This document shows positions 48,920 through 60,900 of a DNA stretch of 64,000 nt, in pieces (within the stretch, counting starts at the first letter, position 1; every line of letters starts with the position of its first letter). The stretch is from Phoebastria nigripes (taxonomy: Eukaryota > Chordata > Aves > Procellariiformes > Diomedeidae), in assembly GCA_035582835.1 (NCBI GenBank), contig JAYKAV010000289.1, forward strand, positions 1,046,170-1,110,169. The letters run 5' to 3'. Position numbers and translations under genes: made by a program. The notes beneath the pieces are model-generated. The model was not told the DNA's origin and made no database searches. It was given only the letters and a program-made list of their open reading frames with translations.

Positions 48920-48969
48920 GGCCTATCATGGGCTGGATTTGGCCCATCATGGGCTGGATTTGGCCCATA
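48920..48969 (+). repeat. 21-bp tandem repeat, about 2.3 copies, dyad-symmetric
   Basis: The unit 'tcatgggctggatttggccca' starts at 48926 and again at 48947. Within and across units TGGGC pairs with GCCCA. The outer ends, CCTAT near 48922 and ATAGG near 48967, are also complementary, so the whole block can fold back. Confidence 0.8.
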
Positions 48970-49040
48970 GGATACCCTGGACATGACATGACTCTGCTTC
49001 ATTTGATTTGGCAGGGATACGAGTGCTGTAGAGCTCTCTG

Positions 49041-49073
49041 CTCTTTTTCTTTCTTTCTTTCTTTTTTTTTTTT
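49041..49073 (+). repeat. TTTC/T low-complexity tract
   Basis: Pure pyrimidine tract with TTTC units followed by a T run. In the transcript it is a purine (GAAA/A) tract, so it is not a splicing pyrimidine tract. Confidence 0.9.
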
Positions 49074-50614
49074 GCCCCACAGAAAGGGCGTTGCAAAATT
49101 TCCCACAGAACCATTTGGCAACCGTATGAAGGTTTCCCTTTTGCTTTCAAATGGGACTACACATGCTGCAGGATGGAGCTATCTCAAAATCTCACACAGC
49201 AATTGGACTCGGTCCTCTCCCTTGGCTCTACACCAATTTCTAATGTGATAGGATCAGATCTACAGTTTCTAGGAGACCTTCAATTAAGCTTCACAAAAAT
49301 TATCTCAAGTGTCTAAAACCAACTGCCAAGAGAGAAATTAAAAGCACCCTTGGCAGCCACAGTTCTGGCTGTTCTCATTTAGGTGGTCAGCCGTGGTAAT
49401 GAAGTGGCATGAGCTGGCGGGCTGAAGATGGGACTGGAAGTCAGGAACCCAGCTCAATGGGCTCAGACAAACCACCCACAACATGCCACATTTCTAAAGA
49501 AGATGTAATCCACAGCCTTGACCTACCGCATCGGGTAACAGCAGCAGTAAAGGCACAGTGGTGTGGTCTGGTGCATGTTCAAAGTCCTTCAGCACAGCTT
49601 ATGTCAAAGTCCATGTCCATGTCTTCAGTCTTACTTTTACACTCACTAACTAGAGTAAATTGAAGGCAGCTTGGTCATGCCTGCCTGAACCTGGAATGCA
49701 GGGTTTTGATTCCCTTTGTAAATTGCCTAGAATACTTTTTTTCCTATTTTAGTGCAAATAAATGAGCTAATTTGCATTAATCCCATTTAGAGAGCAAGCA
49801 AAAGAATTCCCAGAAAACGTTAAGAATTGTTAGTGCTATTAGGCTGAGCTCCTGCCCATGCATGCACTGAGTATTATTTGCACAATGTCTCATGACTCTG
49901 GACAAACAGCTTACACTGGCCTAAATGAGAAGAAACTACACTGAAGTCACTGGAGTTACAACAGGATAAACAGAGAGCACTCAGGCCTTCTCTGCTGGTG
50001 CTATAAAGTATTTGCAGCTCCAGGACAATTAAATCAGTGACAATTGTCCCTTTTTAGTGACTGTGAGTGGAATGAAGCTTCAAGTTTTCACATGAAGTTA
50101 TAAGTGAAAGCTGCAAGCTCCGAGATGCTGGGGCAAATGAATCTTTGCAGAACAGAAATTTCAGTTTGTGTGCTCTTTTTACATAAGGATATTGCCCTGT
50201 GTGAGAAAGTGGAGTCTGCAGGTCTCACAGTTGAAAGAAAACATACTTAAAAGGAGCAGAGAGCAAAAGCCAGGTCAGGGCATGCTTGTGCAAGGGGATG
50301 CGCAGGGAAAAGGGCATTAACACCCNTTCTGGGTGTGTGGGGGTTGTGGGGGAACAGACTTTAAAAGAAAAGCCAATGTAGAGTTTAGGGTCAGCAGATG
50401 CCAGCAGTGACTGGAAGCAAAGATCACAGGACTGCAACTTCGTGGAAGCTCCTCTTCTGCAGGTCTCTGATCACTGAATATAAATAAGTATTTGCTTCCA
50501 GATTCAGAGGCACCGGAGGATTTCAAGTTGCAGGCACCATTTCAGCATGCATTAATCTTCAAAATTCAACATTATTCTTTAAATCCAATCTGCTTTTGGT
50601 CTGAGGACACACAC

Positions 50615-50668
50615 CTCTTGTCCAGGCAGTCCTCTCGGCCCAGGTAAACCTCGTGCTCCCGGCTTTCC
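50615..50668 (-). CDS. COL27A1: COL27A1 exon E7 (54 bp)
   Basis: Encodes GKPGARGLPGPRGLPGQE, residues 106-123. The acceptor GGCTCTTTCTCAG is good; the donor GAG|GTGTGT is a GT-repeat type site, weaker than consensus. GKPGARGLPGPRG is identical to the human COL27A1 helix as remembered. Pro or Arg occupies almost every Y position, the two most stabilising choices. It lies only 305 bp from E6. Confidence 0.97.
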
Positions 50669-50973
50669 CTGAGAAAGAGCCAAAGGAAAAGATACTCAGA
50701 AAATAAAAACATAAGCTCTGAAGGGCAATTAAAATGAGAAAGTCTCTTTCACAGCCACGGGACATCATCCAATGTCAATTTTGTTACAGAGAAAAAATTG
50801 AAAAAAGAAAACCCCGCACTTGGAGGGACCTCAAGCCAAACAGACCAAGCTGAAACGCTGGCCAGGACGATCTTTAGGAATCTCCAGGGCTTTCTCTCTC
50901 CCCCCTTCCCACTACTTTGTTTTCCCTGGCTGCTTCCCACCCCACACAGAGCTTCAATCTCTGCTCCACTCAC
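50669..50973 (-). other. COL27A1: Intron E6-E7, 305 bp
   Basis: A short intron with GTGAGT donor and TTTCTCAG acceptor. Nothing else was seen. Confidence 0.85.
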
Positions 50974-51027
50974 CTTCAGGCCTTCAGGACCATTTTCTCC
51001 TGGAGGGCCAATGTCACCTGGGAAGCC
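50974..51027 (-). CDS. COL27A1: COL27A1 exon E6 (54 bp)
   Basis: Encodes GFPGDIGPPGENGPEGLK, residues 88-105. The acceptor is TTTTCTTCAG and the donor AAG|GTGAGT. GFPGDIGPPG is identical to human COL27A1 in memory; COL24A1 has GFPGDIGIPG at this place, which separates the two genes. Asn is followed by Gly-Pro, so it is not glycosylated. GPPGEN resembles the GxOGEN class of integrin-binding hexapeptides, but binding is untested inference. Confidence 0.97.
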
Positions 51028-52895
51028 CTGAAGAAAATGAGAAATAGTCAGGGTCCACAGGTTGACTTTTGCAGCCAGCTTCAGAGGACAGCCTCTGTGA
51101 GAGTTTTAACTAAAGGCTAAGGGCCGAGACATTTGTTACGTGCTGGCAGTGTCCATGTGTGGGCCACCACGCAGCTTCTAGGGAGAATGAAACAAGACAA
51201 TGGGAGCAGCGCTATCGGTTCGATTCAAGAGCAGCCTTTCCCAGCAGTTCCCTTTAGGTCCATCTTCTTAGAAGATTTATTGCTGTGAGGGCCTCCCTGT
51301 CATCACACAGCTAAAAATGGCAATTTGGGTTTTAATTAATCTTTATGAGTCAGCACATAATCTCACTGCTCCGAGAAACGAACTGCACGCCTCAGCGACA
51401 AAGGGAAGCAGGCNAGGAATTAGGAAAGGTGCTGACATGCTCATTAGCTGCCGCCTTCAGCCAGGCAGCGACTCCTTTCCACCCACCAGCCCTTCGCTGA
51501 GGAAACAAAGGAATCTGTGGTTATTTCCAATAGCAACAAAGAGGAACGATTGCTAAGTGGCAGCACTCGACTGAGAGCCCTTCCAGACCCAGCAAAATAC
51601 CAGAACACTGATGAAGGGAAAACAGACCATCAGTTGTGCTGAAAGTGGCTCTCTAGCATCTTACAGACGTTGTCTGGTTGCTTATGAAGGAGAAAAATGA
51701 CAATGTGCTGGGGGAAGCTGATCCTGCATTTCAGGTACCACTGTGACAATTTTTTGATAAGGGCAGTAAGGGTCTTTTTCTACTTGAAATGGTATTTTGT
51801 GGGGAAAAACTGAATTAACCCTCCATGATATCTATGACAAAAAGTGGAACGAAAAACCAGGAAACCATGAGGTGCAGAATGGGTCATGAACCCATCTTGA
51901 TCCTCCCTACCTCATCACCACTCATGTACCATCATACCCTAGCGAAGCCCTACACTGGAAAGAGGAGGGTAGGTAGAAAGTGAGATGCAAGATTCAAGAA
52001 ATGAGCGTTCTGCCCCGCAAAAGCAGTTGAAGAACAACTTCAAGGGCCAGAGAACAACATGGTAAGTAGTAAGACCAGTGTCCACAGAGTCTGGCCAGTG
52101 GCTGGGAGAAAGTCTTGCCAGGTTAGAGACAATCTTTGGGGACTGACCTTTCTAAACAAGAACAGAACAAGCTGTTACATACAGGACTTGCACGGGAAGA
52201 TTGGGAAGAAAAAGGCTTGGAATGGTAGTTGGAGATTAGGAAATCTGAGTGCAGGGTGGTCAGAGGGTACAAGATGGACAGTTTGTCCCATCTCCCACTT
52301 TGAACAAAAGTGGACCTCAATTCATTAAATAACAGTAAATCCTACAACACAGCAAAACTCTTTCTGCCTCAGCTTTTCTGGAGCCCTAGTGTGCCATTGT
52401 CCTAAAGCAATCCATCTGCCCATTGTTAGCAAAGGCTCTGACCCCAGAATACACCAGTTTTGGGCTGGTAAATGTATCAGAGCTCAGGTGTCATGGTGAG
52501 CAGTAGTGGTGGCAGCCGTCCCCTCCCTCCGTCGGGCTGGGTGCCCCTGTGGGAGGCAGCATTTGGCTCTTGCTTTCCGTATGAATTGGCAACAGCTATA
52601 CGCATATGCCTCCTAATCAAAACCCTATGTGGGCCTGTCTGTACATGGCTCGAGAGCTAAAAACCTCCAACGGGGAAAGGAGATAGGNATCTCTAAAAGT
52701 CTCTCAAATGCCACATGGGTCTTTATCAGAGAGCTGATTCTCAGTGGGGCAGCAAGCTGCAGACATCGAATAACTACTGCTGCAGAGGCAAAACGAGACG
52801 GGAGAGAGGTGTTATTGNGTGGGTTTGCTGAAGAAAGGATGCTGCAGAAGTTACCGAAGAAAGGAAAGATGCAAGAAGGAGGTGGTGGGACATAC
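51028..52895 (-). other. COL27A1: Intron E5-E6, 1868 bp
   Basis: Holds undetermined bases near 51414, 52688 and 52818. No repeat, RNA gene or exon recognised. Splice sites are GTATGT and CTTCAG. Confidence 0.78.
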
Positions 52896-52949
52896 CTCAG
52901 GGCCGGGTGGTCCTGGAAACCCAACTGGACCTTTGTCACCGACTTTTCC
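52896..52949 (-). CDS. COL27A1: COL27A1 exon E5 (54 bp)
   Basis: Encodes GKVGDKGPVGFPGPPGPE, residues 70-87. The acceptor ATTTCTGCAG is close to consensus; the donor is GAG|GTATGT. GKVGDKG.(V/I)GFPGPPGPE matches the human segment nearly residue for residue. It is divided from E4 by only 155 bp, the shortest intron of the window. Confidence 0.97.
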
Positions 52950-53104
52950 CTGCAGAAATCGGAAAAACATGGAGAAAAGTGAGCTAGCTCCTGGCTATTG
53001 GCTTTCCTGTTTAGAATAGCACACCCCTGCCAAGCTGTCTTTCCAGCTGGGCACTGAACCTTTAGAAAGGGAGATGAGGAAGCAGAGGACACTCGGTTAC
53101 TTAC

Positions 53105-53158
53105 CAGGGGGCCTGCTTTCCCTCGTGCCCCAGGGACCCCAGGCAAACCCTGGCTGCC
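53105..53158 (-). CDS. COL27A1: COL27A1 exon E4 (54 bp)
   Basis: Encodes GSQGLPGVPGARGKAGPL, residues 52-69. The acceptor is a CT repeat ending CTCTCTCAG; the donor CTG|GTAAGT is consensus from +1 to +6. It is weakly basic with no acidic residue. The human exon in memory reads GSQGLPG.PGARGK.GPL, which fixes both ends. The 155-bp intron to E5 contains only splice signals. Confidence 0.97.
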
Positions 53159-53885
53159 CTGAGAGAGAGACACGCATTTTTTCAGAAAAACACAATGAAG
53201 CATCAAAAAACACCAATACCCCAGGCTCCAGCTCCAGTTTCTGCAGCAGAGAGAGAAGCGCTTTCTAAGGGCTAAACTCAGCCTGCAAGGAGCTGGGACA
53301 GTTGCACTAATGTCAGTGAGATGTTTCTGCTAAAGCCAGGGCTGAATTTAGCCCCGAAGAACACATGAGCTGTTGCAGTTAGTTGTGGCTCAGAGCCATG
53401 TAGGCCCCAGTGCAGTGCTAAGTACAGCATTAGTCAGCTGAAGTCAGTATCATATTGTAGTCACAGGGGAGAAGTCATTTGCTTAGAAGTTATGCACGGC
53501 GTTAAGTGCTTCACTGGGTCAGGGTTTAAGTTGCTGCACTGAGCAGACAAAATCTCCGAGCCTGCAGCTGCTGGACCACACACATTCGCACCCATCCCCA
53601 TCAACCCCATCCATCACTTCCAATTTCTGCATGATGATATGGCCCCTTTTATAGAAAGTCCCTAGTAGAACTGCTTTTATTACGAGTAACAACAAAATCC
53701 ATATATTGACATGAATTTTAGAAAGGCACAGTGCGCCCCAAATGAGAACTACCTGAGCAGGGGAACCTGCCAGCAGGATGCAGCTAGTTCCAGCTCATCA
53801 TGGCTTAAGATGAGCTGAGAAAGCTGGTGGCCACACATACTACTACGTAAGGGAAAAAAATGATGGAGAAAAGAAAAACAATTAC
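53159..53885 (-). other. COL27A1: Intron E3-E4, 727 bp
   Basis: Splice sites are GTAATT after E3 and CTCTCAG before E4. No recognisable repeat or other element. Confidence 0.8.
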
Positions 53886-53939
53886 CTTGTCTCCTTGGAA
53901 GCCGATATCTCCTGGAACACCTGCTCCTCCCTGATCACC
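53886..53939 (-). CDS. COL27A1: COL27A1 exon E3 (54 bp)
   Basis: Encodes GDQGGAGVPGDIGFQGDK, residues 34-51. The acceptor GTGTATCCAG has few pyrimidines and the donor AAG|GTAATT lacks G at +5, so both splice sites are below average, next to the 7.85-kb intron. The second triplet is GGA, a glycine in X next to the obligatory glycine. Only one Pro is present, so this is a thermally weak segment. Human has GVPGVSGDPGFQGDK-like sequence here in memory; the GFQGDK end is shared. Confidence 0.95.
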
Positions 53940-54624
53940 CTGGATACACATCACCAGAGAGTTAAAATAGGCAACAGCAACGGCCAAAATGCCCAGGTAG
54001 ATGCTAGACGGTGCATTGTACAGCATAAGTCTCATCACTAGCTCCATTCAAAACTGAACCGCTGGCAAACTGTAGATCATATTAACTGTAACAACAATCC
54101 CGAACGAAGTATGTATTTCCCAACATTGATTCTAAAGTGAGAAATGAAACTGCAGGAGAGAGAAAAATATGAATTCCCAAGCATTGTGTTTCTATAGAAG
54201 CTGCAAGAGGAGAGACTTCATTCCTCTGGCTAACAGCAACTGTGAAGGTGGTGAAGTGTTAAAATTCAGCTGAACAGAAGAGCTAGTTTAGTTTTCAATG
54301 AATGGACCTTTTCTCTCATAAGGCTCTATAGAAAAGAAAACAATACTTGGGGTTTCTGTGAGCGTATCCTAGTGCTGGCATCAAAGATCAATCCTCTTAC
54401 ATAAGAAAACAAGAGTGACTTCCAGTTATGCTTCAGTACCATCTTGCTGCCAATATCTAGGCTGAGATTCCACGGGAGGGGTAGGATGGTGTTCATTGGG
54501 ATGGGGATCCCTTCTTTGAGCACACCATCATTGACGGTATTTCCTAGCCAAGCTACCTTTCTTTCCCCTCTTTGGCCCATCCTAACAGATTCTGACTCCC
54601 TGGGTAGAAAATAAGTATCCCTGA

Positions 54625-54730
54625 AGGTTTTCTTAGGAGCGGTGGGGTATCTTGCATTGCCTGCTGTGAGAAGGTTGTTGGACCAGATGACCTCTTGATG
54701 TCCCTTCCAACCTCATTTATTTAGTGATTT
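54625..54730 (+). mobile_element. CR1 LINE fragment, 3' end
   Basis: The plus strand shows 'ttggaccagatgacctc' followed by 'gtcccttccaacctca', the typical 3' terminal signature of chicken-repeat-1 LINEs. It ends in an ATT-rich stretch. The element is truncated at its 5' side, as most avian CR1 copies are, and carries no reverse-transcriptase sequence. Confidence 0.75.
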
Positions 54731-55399
54731 ACTTAAACAAAGGATGAGTCAATGATGGGGCAAAGAAAGGAAAATTCTACTTGGGAAGCCAAAGAAGGAA
54801 TGACTATAAAAACTTGGTACACTGACAAGACCCAACAGAAATAACTGTTAGAGGAACTCTGTCCCATGCACAGCACATGCCTATAAACTTGGCTTCCTAG
54901 CGAGGGAACAAGCCATACAAGAGCAGAGCGCTGTATGTTTAAACATAGTCCACATGGAAGACATATGGACTCCTGCGATAGAGCCAAAGTCTACAAAGAG
55001 ATGACAGAGGAAGTCTACTACTCAAGCAAAAACCACCCACTTGTTATCAGAGAGTTGAAATAATTCTAACTACTTCAGTAACATGCAGGGGATAATGAAA
55101 TTGTGAACGGTTAAGGCTTGAGTTGGGAAAGACTTTTTGGAGACAGCTTTTTCAGAAGAAAAATAATTAAGAACTATGCAGATTCAATGATGGAAACATT
55201 TCATGGATTCATGCTAAATTTGCTTAAATGTTTTGGTAAATGTTCCCAGAACATTTCACTGAACCATCTTCAAAACAAATCTTTTATATAGCAAAATTGA
55301 AATGTTGCTCTTAAAAAAACTTAAATTAATTTTACTCATTTGGTTTTTAACCTAAAGTATTTTAATTTGAGTCAAATAACCAACTATTTTCCATCTATC

Positions 55400-55416
55400 T
55401 TTTTTTTTTTTTTTTT
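55400..55416 (+). repeat. T homopolymer, 17 nt
   Basis: Uninterrupted T run inside the large E2-E3 intron. No retroposon body was recognised beside it. Confidence 0.9.
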
Positions 55417-57925
55417 GGCAATGCAAGCAAATGGAAACAATCAGCTATTTACACAACTTCAGTTCGGATGAACCCCAAGAATTAGATACAATAGAGATGG
55501 CAAAAAACCTACTGTATGACCCAGCTCATTTCCAGCCATTGCCAGATTTCTCTCATCTTCTCTGAATTTTCTACTTATCTAGTCCAAGGCTTAAAACACT
55601 GAAATATACTCTAATTCTGGCTCCTGCCAGATGACAGCAGGAAAATTGTTTTTCTTGAAAGTGAGAAGTTTGCTCTGAAAACTCTTTGTCTTTATCACCT
55701 ATGCTGAAGGTCAAATAAAAAGATTTTTTTTTTTTATTAAGCAGTTGTCTACCCAGACAGTATAAGCAGCTATTGAAATACTGTTTTGGAAGAAATACTT
55801 GGACATTAAGAAATGACTACTGNAAGAAAAGAGTTTCCTGAGCATAGCAAAAGCCAGGAAAAAACCTTTATCGCGACCTTTAAGCAAAGTGGGATAGCGA
55901 CTGCGTGACAGAGAGAACGGTTTTCAAACAACTCTGAGAAATGGGCATTAGAGAGGGTAAGAAGGAAGCAGGAAAGACAAAACACATCTCTTATCTTTAG
56001 CTGGGCTCCATGCAAGATGTTCACGTGCTATTGCCATAGCACAGCAAAATGTCACAGCATGAACGATCCATCTGCAATGACCATTAATATCTTAAACTGA
56101 AACTGAGGACTAGGGCATCCCCTTTCACCTGCCCTGAGCACAGTAAACCTGAAACTGTGACTCAGGGTGTGTGTCCTTAACGTGAGGGAAAAAATAAGGA
56201 GGAAAGAGGTCAGGCATGTTTATTATTAAAAAAAGCAATGCCGAGATGATGAAAAGGGGCTGCATGGACTTTGCTCATGGGGATGAGGAGGAATGTACAA
56301 TCTGAAATTACAAACAGGCTCTGCCCATGGGATATTGCCTATGTTTCATGTTTCACCTATAAAAAGAAATGCAGCTTCAGAGACCCTGAGGCCCTTCTTA
56401 ACGCCACACCGCACAGAAAGGGGGCTGCGAGGGAAGTGACAGATTTGCAAGCGCGAGGCGTGTTTGCTGTCTGTAGGACGCAGAGGTGGTCGCTGTGCAA
56501 AAAACCTCATTTTGCTCTCGATTGGACTTTCTCCAATCTTTTTCCAATACCTTCTGCTTGGCAATATAAGGGGACGTAACACTGCAAAACTACTAGAGGT
56601 ATTTTACTGAGCTGTGTCCTTCACAAGTTACAGATGTCCTGATTCATAAAACTCCTCTATACGAACAAGTAGCTAGGATTTCCTCCACTTCCTCCACCTT
56701 TCCTCTGTACTCATCACATCACGTGGTCTTCTCAAGACCACTCTATTTCACGGTTATACCGTAATTCCACTTCTCCCTATAAGAACAGATGNAACCCTCT
56801 CAACATATAAATGGAAACAGAAGGATGACCCATTTTGTAGGAAAACTGGAGCTGTAAAAAACATCATTAACTTCTGTGGTACCAACATTTTATGGGGGAT
56901 GCAGAAGGGGTTGGCTAGCATTGGTGTGCTCTGTACTTGCCTGTCTAGCTGCTAGATACAAAGATGTGATTTCTGCAGGAGGAGTGGGATGTTGCCCCTT
57001 ATTATAGTTCACGTCTGGCCTCCACCATGAGATGCATGCATTTGGGATTAATGAGCTGCACCTTGTAGAATATTGAACAAGGCAACATAGGAAACAATGT
57101 CCAAAAAACAGTGAAAAACACCTTCTCACGGAAGGGGAAAACCCTCTCAGCGTTGAAGCAGGTTCCTACTCCTGTCATGGTAAAGGGGAATGGTAGCAGT
57201 GTTTCTGAAAGATGCAGCGTTGCAGAGAGGACCTTCTCCCCGATGGATCGAGGTGGCAGCCTCAGTTACATGCCGGCAGCCCACACGCACCATCCAGCCA
57301 CCCTGTCATCATGCTTAGGTTTTACCGGTGTCTGATCTGACTGCTGCTGAGTGAAAGGAGTTTTCCTCAGCTACAAAAAGACAAACCTGTACAAGGCCAC
57401 ATGCTTGGATGTGACCAAGACAGATGGGTTTAACAGGAGATTGCAGACATCTAACTAAATCTTCATCAACACATCCTCAGAAAGGCACTACGAACTGCAG
57501 CCTGGAGCTGACGGGGCAGGCCAGGCGTGAGCGGTATGGGTCGTGCTCCAGGTACCCTGTGACACCGGCACCTACGGCTGTGCCCGCAGCCCCACGGGGT
57601 CCCAGGGGAGCAATGCAGGGCACAGCACAGGCAGCTCCATGTGGATGTGCAGAAGAGGCCAAGTTCTGTAGGACGGCAACGGGAGGAAAAAGACCGTCCC
57701 TTGCCAGGGAGGACATGGGACACTCTCGAAATCCCTATTCCCCCTCAAACCTGGGCTAGTCTGTGAGTGACAGCAGATGGAAGGTGTGAGGCCCCCAAGG
57801 CTGCTCTCATCTGTTGTGAATTACTAATTATGAAAGGTTACTGATTACTGTCAGCATGGAGCAGTGAGGTTTGCTGCTCTTGGCCCCTGCTGACCCGGCA
57901 TTTCAGATGCTGCCAAAAGTCTAGG

Positions 57926-57959
57926 GCTTTTCTTTTTTTTCTTTTCTTTTTTTTTTTTT
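57926..57959 (+). repeat. TTTC/T low-complexity tract
   Basis: Pyrimidine tract of T runs broken by single C, ending in a long T run before AAATA. No flanking element identified. Confidence 0.85.
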
Positions 57960-60900
57960 AAATATGAAGTTTAACTCTATGTTTACCAGCTTTCTGAAAA
58001 CCACCGTGAAGGCAAAGAGGGGAGAGCCAGTACATTTATCCCCCTCCCCTCTGGCCACGTAATGGGAGACTACTGCACTTCTCCTGCAATAATCCCTCAC
58101 ATCCCTTTGGGAAAAGCCTCCATTTCTAAACGGGTTTATTAGAAACTGCTTTCCAGAGAATCCACCTGACGTCTTCATACAAGATTCAGCCTTCGGCAGG
58201 CTGGGACTCTCTGGTGTAAGGTGTTGATTTGCTGCTGGAATGGGCATGTTTAGTAAGGCTGACAGCTACTGTTGGCTGAGCCTGGGCATCGACTGTGCTT
58301 GCTAGTACCTGGATTCATTCATCTTGCACATTCAACACACTTAGCATATGGCTCAGGTCTTTCAGAGATGGACTAGTCATTTGAGGCACCCACTTATAGT
58401 CTCAGGAAAGATGCTTGGACAGTTGGCAGATGGCAGCTCAACCCCTATGGAAAATCGTGCATCTTCAACTGATTTCTGAACCCTGTTCACAAGCTGGGGT
58501 GTAATCGGGACTCCTGGACTCTAACATGCTTTCTGCTGTATGGGCTGTGCATCGGCTCTGCACGGCATGGTGCCAGCCCTTCCTTCTCCTGCAGCATTCC
58601 TGGTGAACGCACTGCAGGAAAGCAGCACCAGAAAAATAATTTTCTCTTCAAAGGGAACTCAGGGACCTCAAATGCTCAGAGTAGCATGGTGGGATGGGTG
58701 TGCTTGAGCCACACCAATGTGCAGGGAAAACGTTGCTGCATGGTGGCTGGACTGTCATCCCCAACTAGTTAGCTAAATTCACCCTTGTAATTGCATCTTC
58801 AACATCCAGCAGAGAGGGGAACTCTGTTACTTGGGAGGTGACCAAGCTATGAATAAGGATCTCTGCAGAGGCAGATTGCATACAACTGCGGTCTGGAAAT
58901 GTTTCAAGAATGGCAAGAGGCAAACTTTCAGACCAACAGACATAGAGACTAAATACAAGATTCAGGGAGGTTGCTTATGTTTCTGGTCATAGCAGTAAGA
59001 TAGTTTTGTCTGAAGATGACAATGGAGGGTTATAATGAAGTCAAAATCTAATGGACAGAAAAAGAATAGTAAGCAACCAGAGAAAGCCTTTAAATAAGAT
59101 GTCACAGCCTAAAAATAGCAATAGCAGCAGAAACTAACAGTGACATGACTGGTGAGAGATTACAGAAGGAAGCCTCCAACACAAGTCAAGCCCTCTGCTC
59201 TAGGCAGGGTCCTTCCTGTGACCCAAGCCCAACCGGGCACTAAGTGAACACAGAGATCCTACCTTTACTTTCCTGTATGTGGGATTTCCTTAAGTCAGAT
59301 ATTTCTAAGATCAGCTTCAATTGAAAAGCATGTGGCAGAACCAAGGGGGGCAAAGAAAGATTTGTGATGCGGCTTCTTAACAAAGGCTGAAATAGAAAAT
59401 ATTTTCATTGAAACGAGGCAAGCGGCAAGAGGAAAGATGATCCAGGCAAGGAGAGGGTCCAAGAGACCAGGGTGTACTTCCCACCTCTAGCAACCTCCTC
59501 CTCAGTCACTTCCGTGACTCCGAAGTCCTCACATAACATGAAGTGCATAAATGTCCCTTCCTTCTACCACATGTGCATTTAGACCACAAGCTCTTTGAAG
59601 GCAGAGTTTTTCCCTTGCTACAAACTGAGCAAAAGCAGCAAGACCAGATATCACTTAAATTTCTTATTGGTACCAGAGCATAAACAATTAAAACACAAAT
59701 GCAAACAAGCTGTAAGAAGGGATGAGTGTTTTTGCTCATGATGCCCAAATTAGAGTGAGAGAAAATAAAAAGGCCTAAAGGTGCTATTCACTAAAGAAAC
59801 ATGGGAGTAAATGAAGGCAACAGCCTTTTGATCAGTTGGAGAAGGATGTATTATAAACTGGGCCAACTAGCTGAACAGCAAGACCAACAAATCAGAAAAC
59901 CAAATAACTGAAAAAACCACAAAGCTATTTCAGGCCAAATCCTCCCCCAAACGTAAGGAGAGCTGATTAACTTTGTCTATACTCATATAAACAGGTGCAG
60001 CAAACTCCGATGCTTTGGCTGAAAACTGCAACGCCAGAGCTGCGTGCCTCCACCTGAGCAGATGAGAATTGTGGCCATCAATGCCTAAGTAGGTCTGATT
60101 TTCCTTTACCTTGTATTTCCCAGCCCTTTGGCTGTTGGACTGCTGGAAAGGATACGTATAAGCTGTTTGGAAGCGCTCTCTGACTCTGAAATCATCATTG
60201 GTCTGATCTGAGTGTTTGATAGCACCCAGGATATTAAAACTAAATTCAACTCATTAAGGACAGAGGAGGCTTGAGCAGGAGGGATGGTTTGTCAGTCTTG
60301 GATTAGGAAAGGGCTGTAATGAAAGCCAGGATGGAAATCTGTCCTGTCCACGGAAAATGCAGTGGGAAAGGCAGCTGGGGAGGGAGAGAAAAGAATTCCT
60401 GCACCTCAGGAGAAAGGCTGCAAGACTGAGCATGAGATTATTGGGGGAGGACGGATAATTCTGCACTGGGGAGTACTGTAAGGATAACTCTAGGGAGAGC
60501 TGCAAGCCATTTGGTTACTGTGATAGCAGTGGCTGGAGAAATACTGGCGATAAACAGAGCAGTCTGTGCAAAGTGATGGAGTCTATAATGTCCAGGAATG
60601 TTAATTTTGCTAAACAATTATTTAAATGTTGGTGATTCTTAAGATACTAAACCATTTCTTCCAAGGAGCAGACAGAAGAGTCTGTGGGCTCTGGGAATTG
60701 GTGTTGAGTCAAGAAACCAGCTACAATTTCTTAAGCTTGTCCTAAAGAAAAAGTCTTTCTCTTGCCCTGTCCTTCCTCTCTACAAAAGTGAAAAGGCAGT
60801 ACAGGAGAGAAATGGAAACTGCAGACACAGGAGCCCTGGCAAAGAGCTGCTATAATATAAGGAGAGTGGAATCAACTGGCTTGACACTACTTCCCCCATG

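Larger units (their letters stand above)
48640..50614 (-). other. COL27A1: Intron E7-E8, 1975 bp
   Basis: Contains a 21-bp tandem repeat with internal dyad symmetry (48920-48969), a TTTC/T pyrimidine tract (49041-49073) and one undetermined base near 50326. No additional exon. Confidence 0.77.

Noticed and set aside
52625..53206. 193-codon minus-strand open frame over E4 and E5
   Set aside because: It reads E4 in frame but runs through the 155-bp intron and reads E5 out of frame; splicing at the AG/GT sites gives the collagen frame instead.
57555..57610. GPRGAAGTA-like collagen frame on the minus strand inside the E2-E3 intron
   Set aside because: The register breaks after three triplets, no acceptor AG precedes it, and E2 and E3 are already contiguous relative to the human chain.
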